Assembly: GCF_002934455.1 (NCBI RefSeq)
Contig: NZ_PTIR01000005.1
Coordinates: forward strand, 62,001-126,000
Length of the DNA: 64,000 bases
Reading direction: 5' to 3'
Source of the DNA: Trinickia symbiotica
Lineage (GTDB): Bacteria; Pseudomonadota; Gammaproteobacteria; Burkholderiales; Burkholderiaceae
Part shown: piece after piece, positions 59,709-64,000 of the stretch
How the letters are laid out: every line of letters begins with the position of its first letter
How positions within the stretch are numbered: the first letter of the stretch is position 1
Translations under genes and position numbers: made by a program
The notes under the pieces: model-generated
What the model saw: only the letters and a program-made list of their open reading frames with translations
What the model was told of the DNA's origin: nothing
Databases searched by the model: none

Positions 59709-62700
59709 CTAGGGAGACGCCACTCCGTCATCGGCACTCGCGCGTCGCAGATCGAGCGTGAACGGCAACTCGAGGCTGCGCTCGCGCGCCCTCACGACCA
59801 CCGGCCCGGGCGTGTGGCCGATCGTGAAAAAGCGTGCGCGCCGCCGGCTCTGCGCTTCGTAAGCGTTGACGGGAAACGTCTGGTAATTGCGACCGCCCGG
59901 ATGGGCGACATGATATTGGCATCCGGCCACGGCGCGGCAAGACCAGGTGTCGACGATGTCGAACGTCAGCGGCGCATGCGCACCGATCGTAGGATGCAAC
60001 GAAGATGCCTGCTCCCATGCGCGAAACCGCACGCCGGCGACATACTCGCTCGCTCGGCCGGTCGGCTGCATGGGCAGCGGCACGCCGTTGACCGTCACAA
60101 CGTGGCGATTGTCGTTCAAGCCGAGCGCGCGCACCTCGATGCGCTCCAGCGACGAATCGACGTACCGGACGGTACCGCCGATGGCCCCTTCCTCGCCCAT
60201 CACGTGCCACGGCTCGAGCCCATGTCGCAACGTCAGCGCGATGCCGTCCGCTTGAAGCTCGCCGACGAGCGGAAAGCGGAACTCGAAGTGCGGCTCGAAC
60301 CAGGCGGGATCGAATGCGTAGCCTGCCGCGTTCATATCGGCGAGCACATCGTCGAAGTCCATCCGCACGAATGTGCCGAGCATGAATCGATCGTGCAGCT
60401 CCGTGCCCCAGCGCGTGAGCCGCGTCGTGTAGGGCGCGCGCCAGAACCGCGCGACGAGCGCGCGCAACAGCAATTGCTGCACGAGACTCATGCGCGCGTG
60501 CGGCGGCATCTCGAAGCCGCGCAACTCGAGCAGACCGAGCCGGCCGGCCGGGCCGTCGGGCGAGTAGAGCTTGTCGATGCAGAACTCCGCGCGGTGCGTG
60601 TTGCCCGTCACGTCGATCAGAATGTTGCGCAGCGTCCGGTCGATGAGCCATGGCGGCACCCGTCCGGCCTCCTCGCGCGGAAAGCCCCCGTTCGATGCCA
60701 GCAGGTCGACCTGGCGCTGGATTTCTCGAAAGGCGATCTCGAGCTCGTATACCTGGTCGTTACGCGCCTCGTCGACGCGCGGCGCCTGGCTCGTCGGGCC
60801 GATGAAAAGCCCTGAAAACAGGTATGACAGCGACGGGTGGTTGTGCCAATAGGCAATGAGGCTCGCAAGCAGATCGGGGCGGCGCAGAAACGGGCTGTCG
60901 GCCGGCGTCGCCGCGCCGAGCACCATGTGGTTACCGCCGCCCGTGCCGGTGTGGCGGCCATCGAGCATGAATTTCTCGGGCCCGAGATAGGACTCGCGCG
61001 CGGCTTCGTACAGAAACTCCGTGTGATCGACGAGTTGGCCCCAGCTCGAAGCCGGATGAATGTTGACTTCGATGACGCCGGGATCGGGCGTGACCTGCAG
61101 CATCTGGAGTCGTGCGTCGCGCGGCGGCGGATAGCCTTCGACGACGATTTGCATCCGCAAGTCGGCGGCCGTCGCCTCCACGGCGGCGAGCAGATCGAGG
61201 TAATCGTCTAGCACGGCGAGCGGCGGCATGAAAACGTAGAGCGCGCGGCTGCCGCGACCGTCCTCGGCCGCCTCCACCTGCGGGCCGGCCGCGCGCGCCG
61301 TCGCGCGCGCTTCGACAACGAGCGCCGTGCGCCGGATCCATGAAGCCGATTCGCCGCGCAGCGGCATGCGGCCCTCGACGGCGCGGCTCTCGTTGCCCGC
61401 CGCGCCGGTGTTCATCGCGCGACGCGATTGCGCATCGCTTTCCGCGACGCCTGCTTTACCGTCTACCCCGCTTTCGCCACCCGCATCGTCGATCCCTGCC
61501 TGCCCCGCATATTGCGTGCGCAACTGCGCGGCGCGGCGCAACGGAGCCGCCGGTGCGAACGGATCGTGTTCGTGCAGCCACGGATAGTCGGCTTCGGAAA
61601 CCCACGGCAGCGAGTCGAGCGGCAGGCGGTAGCCCATCGGCGAATCGCCGGGCATCAGATACATCCGCTCGTCGCGAAAAAACCAGGGGCCGGTCACCCA
61701 TCGCGGGCCGCCGAAGGGCGGCGTCGTGCCGGGCGTGTCACGCTCGCGCGCCAGCGGCAGCGCATAGCCCGTGACGGCCGGCAATCCCGCATCGAAGACG
61801 CGGCGCAACCGCACTCTTTCGAGCTCGTCGTCGAGCCGCGAATCGAACGGATCGACGTTGATAGGCAGACGCCGTTCGCGCCAGAGGTAGTACCAGACGT
61901 CCTCGTAACCGGCCTGGATGTGTTTCTCGTCGAGCGCGAGCTTCCCCGCGAGGTGGCGAATGAAGCGCTCAGCATGCTCGGACGTGTATTGCATCGGCTC
62001 GCGTTCGTCCGCGAAGCGCGCCGGATCGTGCCAGCACGGCTCGCCGTCGGCGCGCCAGAAAAGCGAGAGCGCCCAGCGCGGCAACTGCTCGCCGGGATAC
62101 CACTTGCCCTGCCCCACATGCAAGAAGCCGTTCGCGCCGTAGCGCGCGCGCAGCTTGTCCATGAGCGCGACCGCGTAGCCGCGCTTCGTCGGACCGAGGG
62201 CGTCGGTGTTCCATTCGGGCGCGTCGCGATCGCGCACGCACACGAAGGTCGGCTCGCCGCCCATCGTGAGCCGGACATCCATCGACGAGAGATCGGCATC
62301 GACCTGCCAGCCCATGAGCTCCACAGCGGCCCACTGGGCGTCGCTATAAGGCTTGGTGACGCGCGGCGTTTCGAGCATGCGCTCGATCGACATCGAATGC
62401 GTGAAGTCGACCTCGCACTCGTCGAGCGCGCCCGAGATCGGCGCGGCGCTGCCGGGCTGCGGCGTGCAGGCGACGGGAATGTGCCCCTCGCCGGCCAGCA
62501 GCCCCGATGTCGGATCGAGCCCGATCCAGCCGGCGCCCGGCAAGTAGACCTCGCACCAGGCGTGCAGGTCCGTGAAGTCCGCTTCGGCGCCGCTCGGACC
62601 GTCGATCGCTTTCTCATCGGGCGCAAGCTGCAGCAGATAGCCCGACACGAAGCGGGCCGCAAAGCCGAGCTGCCGCAGCGTCTGAACGAGAAGCCAGCCC

Positions 62701-63251
62701 GTGTCGCGGCACGAGCCCGAGGCCTTCTCGAGCGTTTCCTCGGGCGTCTGCACGCCGGGCTCCATGCGGATCAGATAACCGATCTCGTGCGCGAGGCGTT
62801 GGTTGAGCTCGACGAGAAAATCGATCGTCTTGCGCGGGGTGCGTTCGATGCTATCGATGAACGCGGCGAAGCGCGGCGTCGCCTCCGCCGTGCGCGCGAG
62901 ATACGGCGCGAGCTCGCCCTCGAGCTCCGGCGGATAGGCAAACGGAAACCGCTCCGCGTAGGGCTCCAGAAAAAAGTCGAACGGGTTGTAGACCGACATC
63001 TCGGCGACGAGGTCGACGGTCACGCTGAATTCGCGCGTCGGTTCGGGAAAGACCAGCCGCGCCTGATAGTTCGCGAAGGCGTCTTGCTGCCAGTTGACGA
63101 AGTGATCGGCCGGCTCGACGCGCATCGAGTAGGAGAGGATCGGCGTGCGGCAGTGCGGCGCCGGACGCAGGCGGACGATTTGCGGCCCGAGGGCCACGAG
63201 CCGGTCATAGCGGTACTGCGTGACATGGTTTAACGCGACGCGGATCGACAC
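59709..63251 (-). CDS. Large transglutaminase-domain protein with DUF2126
   Basis: An 1180-residue protein. N-terminal beta domain and transglutaminase core: NHVTQYRYDRLVALGPQIVR, Cys in EKASGSCRDTGWLLVQTLRQ, His in DFTDLHAWCEVYLPGAGWIG, Asp in LDPTSG. The larger C-terminal part is DUF2126 (MGGEPTFVCVRDRDAPEWNT, GKWYPGEQLPRWALSLFWRA, DVWYYLWRERRLPINVDPFD, HTGTGGGNHMVLGAATPADS, FCIDKLYSPDGPAGRLGLLE), which resembles gamma-glutamyl/glutamine-synthetase-type ligases. Starts 57 bases after the alpha-E gene and ends 15 bases before the ATP-grasp fusion gene, so it lies in one operon. Confidence 0.93.
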   Translation of the reverse strand: MSIRVALNHVTQYRYDRLVALGPQIVRLRPAPHCRTPILSYSMRVEPADHFVNWQQDAFANYQARLVFPEPTREFSVTVDLVAEMSVYNPFDFFLEPYAERFPFAYPPELEGELAPYLARTAEATPRFAAFIDSIERTPRKTIDFLVELNQRLAHEIGYLIRMEPGVQTPEETLEKASGSCRDTGWLLVQTLRQLGFAARFVSGYLLQLAPDEKAIDGPSGAEADFTDLHAWCEVYLPGAGWIGLDPTSGLLAGEGHIPVACTPQPGSAAPISGALDECEVDFTHSMSIERMLETPRVTKPYSDAQWAAVELMGWQVDADLSSMDVRLTMGGEPTFVCVRDRDAPEWNTDALGPTKRGYAVALMDKLRARYGANGFLHVGQGKWYPGEQLPRWALSLFWRADGEPCWHDPARFADEREPMQYTSEHAERFIRHLAGKLALDEKHIQAGYEDVWYYLWRERRLPINVDPFDSRLDDELERVRLRRVFDAGLPAVTGYALPLARERDTPGTTPPFGGPRWVTGPWFFRDERMYLMPGDSPMGYRLPLDSLPWVSEADYPWLHEHDPFAPAAPLRRAAQLRTQYAGQAGIDDAGGESGVDGKAGVAESDAQSRRAMNTGAAGNESRAVEGRMPLRGESASWIRRTALVVEARATARAAGPQVEAAEDGRGSRALYVFMPPLAVLDDYLDLLAAVEATAADLRMQIVVEGYPPPRDARLQMLQVTPDPGVIEVNIHPASSWGQLVDHTEFLYEAARESYLGPEKFMLDGRHTGTGGGNHMVLGAATPADSPFLRRPDLLASLIAYWHNHPSLSYLFSGLFIGPTSQAPRVDEARNDQVYELEIAFREIQRQVDLLASNGGFPREEAGRVPPWLIDRTLRNILIDVTGNTHRAEFCIDKLYSPDGPAGRLGLLELRGFEMPPHARMSLVQQLLLRALVARFWRAPYTTRLTRWGTELHDRFMLGTFVRMDFDDVLADMNAAGYAFDPAWFEPHFEFRFPLVGELQADGIALTLRHGLEPWHVMGEEGAIGGTVRYVDSSLERIEVRALGLNDNRHVVTVNGVPLPMQPTGRASEYVAGVRFRAWEQASSLHPTIGAHAPLTFDIVDTWSCRAVAGCQYHVAHPGGRNYQTFPVNAYEAQSRRRARFFTIGHTPGPVVVRARERSLELPFTLDLRRASADDGVASP

Positions 63252-63308
63252 GAAGGAACCTCGGTGCGGTGAGGAAAGGGAAATGCGCTCAGGACACTAA
63301 CGGGGCGG

Positions 63309-64000
63309 TCACGCTTGATGCATCGATGCGGGTGCGGCATCGGGCTCGGGCGCGAGCGGCACGAGCAGGTCGCCGCTCACGCAGCTCGCGAGCTCGTTCA
63401 CGCGCGCGAGAAAGTTCGTCAGCCACCCATGAAGACCGCCGCGCAAAATGTCGCCGATGCGAGAGGCGCACACGTGCTCGTGCAGCTTGATCGCCATCGC
63501 TTCGGCCTGCGCGCTGCGCACATTTCGTACGCGCGCGAGAATCTGCCGCACTTCCTCGAGGCTGGCGGCGAGCGAGCGCGGCCAGTCGGCAAAGAGGATC
63601 AGGAGGTCCGCGATGCGCTCGGGCGTGATGACGTCGCGGTAGACCTTACGGTAGACCTCGAAGCCCGAGACTGAGCGCAGCAGCGCCGCCCAATGGTAAT
63701 AATCGAGCGACTGCGCGAGCGGCTGCGCGTTGCCGCCGCCGTGCTGCTCGATCATTTCGAACTTGACGTCGAGAATGCGCGCCGTATTGTCGGCGCGCTC
63801 GAGGAACGTGCCGAGGCGCATGAAGTAGAACGCTTCGTCCTTCACCATCGTGCCGAGCTGCACGCCGCGCGAGAGATGCGAGCGGAACTTCACCCATTCG
63901 AGGAACTCGCACGGATCGCGCGCGAGCACGCCGTCGGCGAGCATCCGCTGCGCATCGAGCCAGGTCGTGTTGAGCGTCTCCCAGAGCTCCGTCGTGATCG
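63309..64000 (-). CDS. Alpha-E domain protein (5' end beyond window)
   Basis: An open frame from 63309 to the window end encodes the C-terminal about 230 residues of a stand-alone alpha-E (DUF403) protein: ITTELWETLNTTWLDAQRML, LEWVKFRSHLSRGVQLGTMV, FYFMRLGTFLERADNTARIL, YHWAALLRSVSGFEVYRKVY. The coding frame continues upstream past 64000, so an apparent Met at 63944 is internal. A circularly permuted ATP-grasp gene probably precedes it outside the window. Confidence 0.9.
   Translation of the reverse strand, partial: ITTELWETLNTTWLDAQRMLADGVLARDPCEFLEWVKFRSHLSRGVQLGTMVKDEAFYFMRLGTFLERADNTARILDVKFEMIEQHGGGNAQPLAQSLDYYHWAALLRSVSGFEVYRKVYRDVITPERIADLLILFADWPRSLAASLEEVRQILARVRNVRSAQAEAMAIKLHEHVCASRIGDILRGGLHGWLTNFLARVNELASCVSGDLLVPLAPEPDAAPASMHQA

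Overview
The window looks like a chromosomal segment of a Burkholderiaceae bacterium (Burkholderia/Paraburkholderia/Trinickia type). The evidence is high GC, a Burkholderia-style trimeric porin, pqiABC, a type VI secretion accessory island and a large ATP-grasp/transglutaminase cluster. No rRNA, tRNA, CRISPR array or insertion sequence was recognised. Where start codons are stated, they were chosen from ribosome binding sites and family alignment and are often internal to the longest frame.

Left part (1-10.5 kb). A truncated chemoreceptor and a general porin are followed by an alcohol-oxidation module on the minus strand: a periplasmic PQQ alcohol dehydrogenase, a c-type cytochrome and an NAD aldehyde dehydrogenase. 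Next come a prolyl-aminopeptidase-like hydrolase, an AcoR-type sigma-54 activator and a free-standing pqqA gene. I find good sigma-54 -24/-12 elements before both the dehydrogenase and pqqA. Each is preceded by a pair of CTGTC-spacer-GACAG palindromes, which suggests one regulator co-controls the enzyme and its cofactor precursor. The dehydrogenase has the extra active-site Asp typical of lanthanide-dependent enzymes.

10.5-26 kb. A cassette of Tat-exported metallophosphoesterase, cupredoxin, ECF sigma factor and zinc-finger anti-sigma factor is followed by an MEDS-domain hybrid histidine kinase, pqiABC, a DUF1501/DUF1800 pair and a YbaK-type deacylase. Then come a second ECF sigma/anti-sigma/periplasmic metal-sensor cassette and a DUF3311 plus sodium:solute symporter pair.

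26-39.7 kb. This is a surface-polysaccharide region. It holds a PIG-L deacetylase fused to lectin-like and FG-GAP repeats (with an in-frame 24-bp minisatellite), four glycosyltransferases, a Wzx-like flippase, an OafA-type acyltransferase and a Wzy/ligase-like membrane protein. A TSUP transporter sits inside it.

39.7-51.3 kb. This is a type VI secretion island read on the minus strand: tssF, vgrG, a Tle4-like lipase, then three Tli4-family immunity genes interspersed with PAAR and a DUF6708-like gene. The two outlying immunity genes are each preceded by a decayed copy of the 3' end of the lipase gene, the trace of repeated effector/immunity duplication. tssF has no tssG partner here.

51.5-64 kb. 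A GT-B-like protein, a GMC oxidoreductase, a WcaF-like acetyltransferase and a small exported protein lead into a conserved but poorly understood cluster. That cluster contains transglutaminase-like proteases, a circularly permuted ATP-grasp/alpha-E fusion, a DUF2126 protein and a truncated alpha-E protein.
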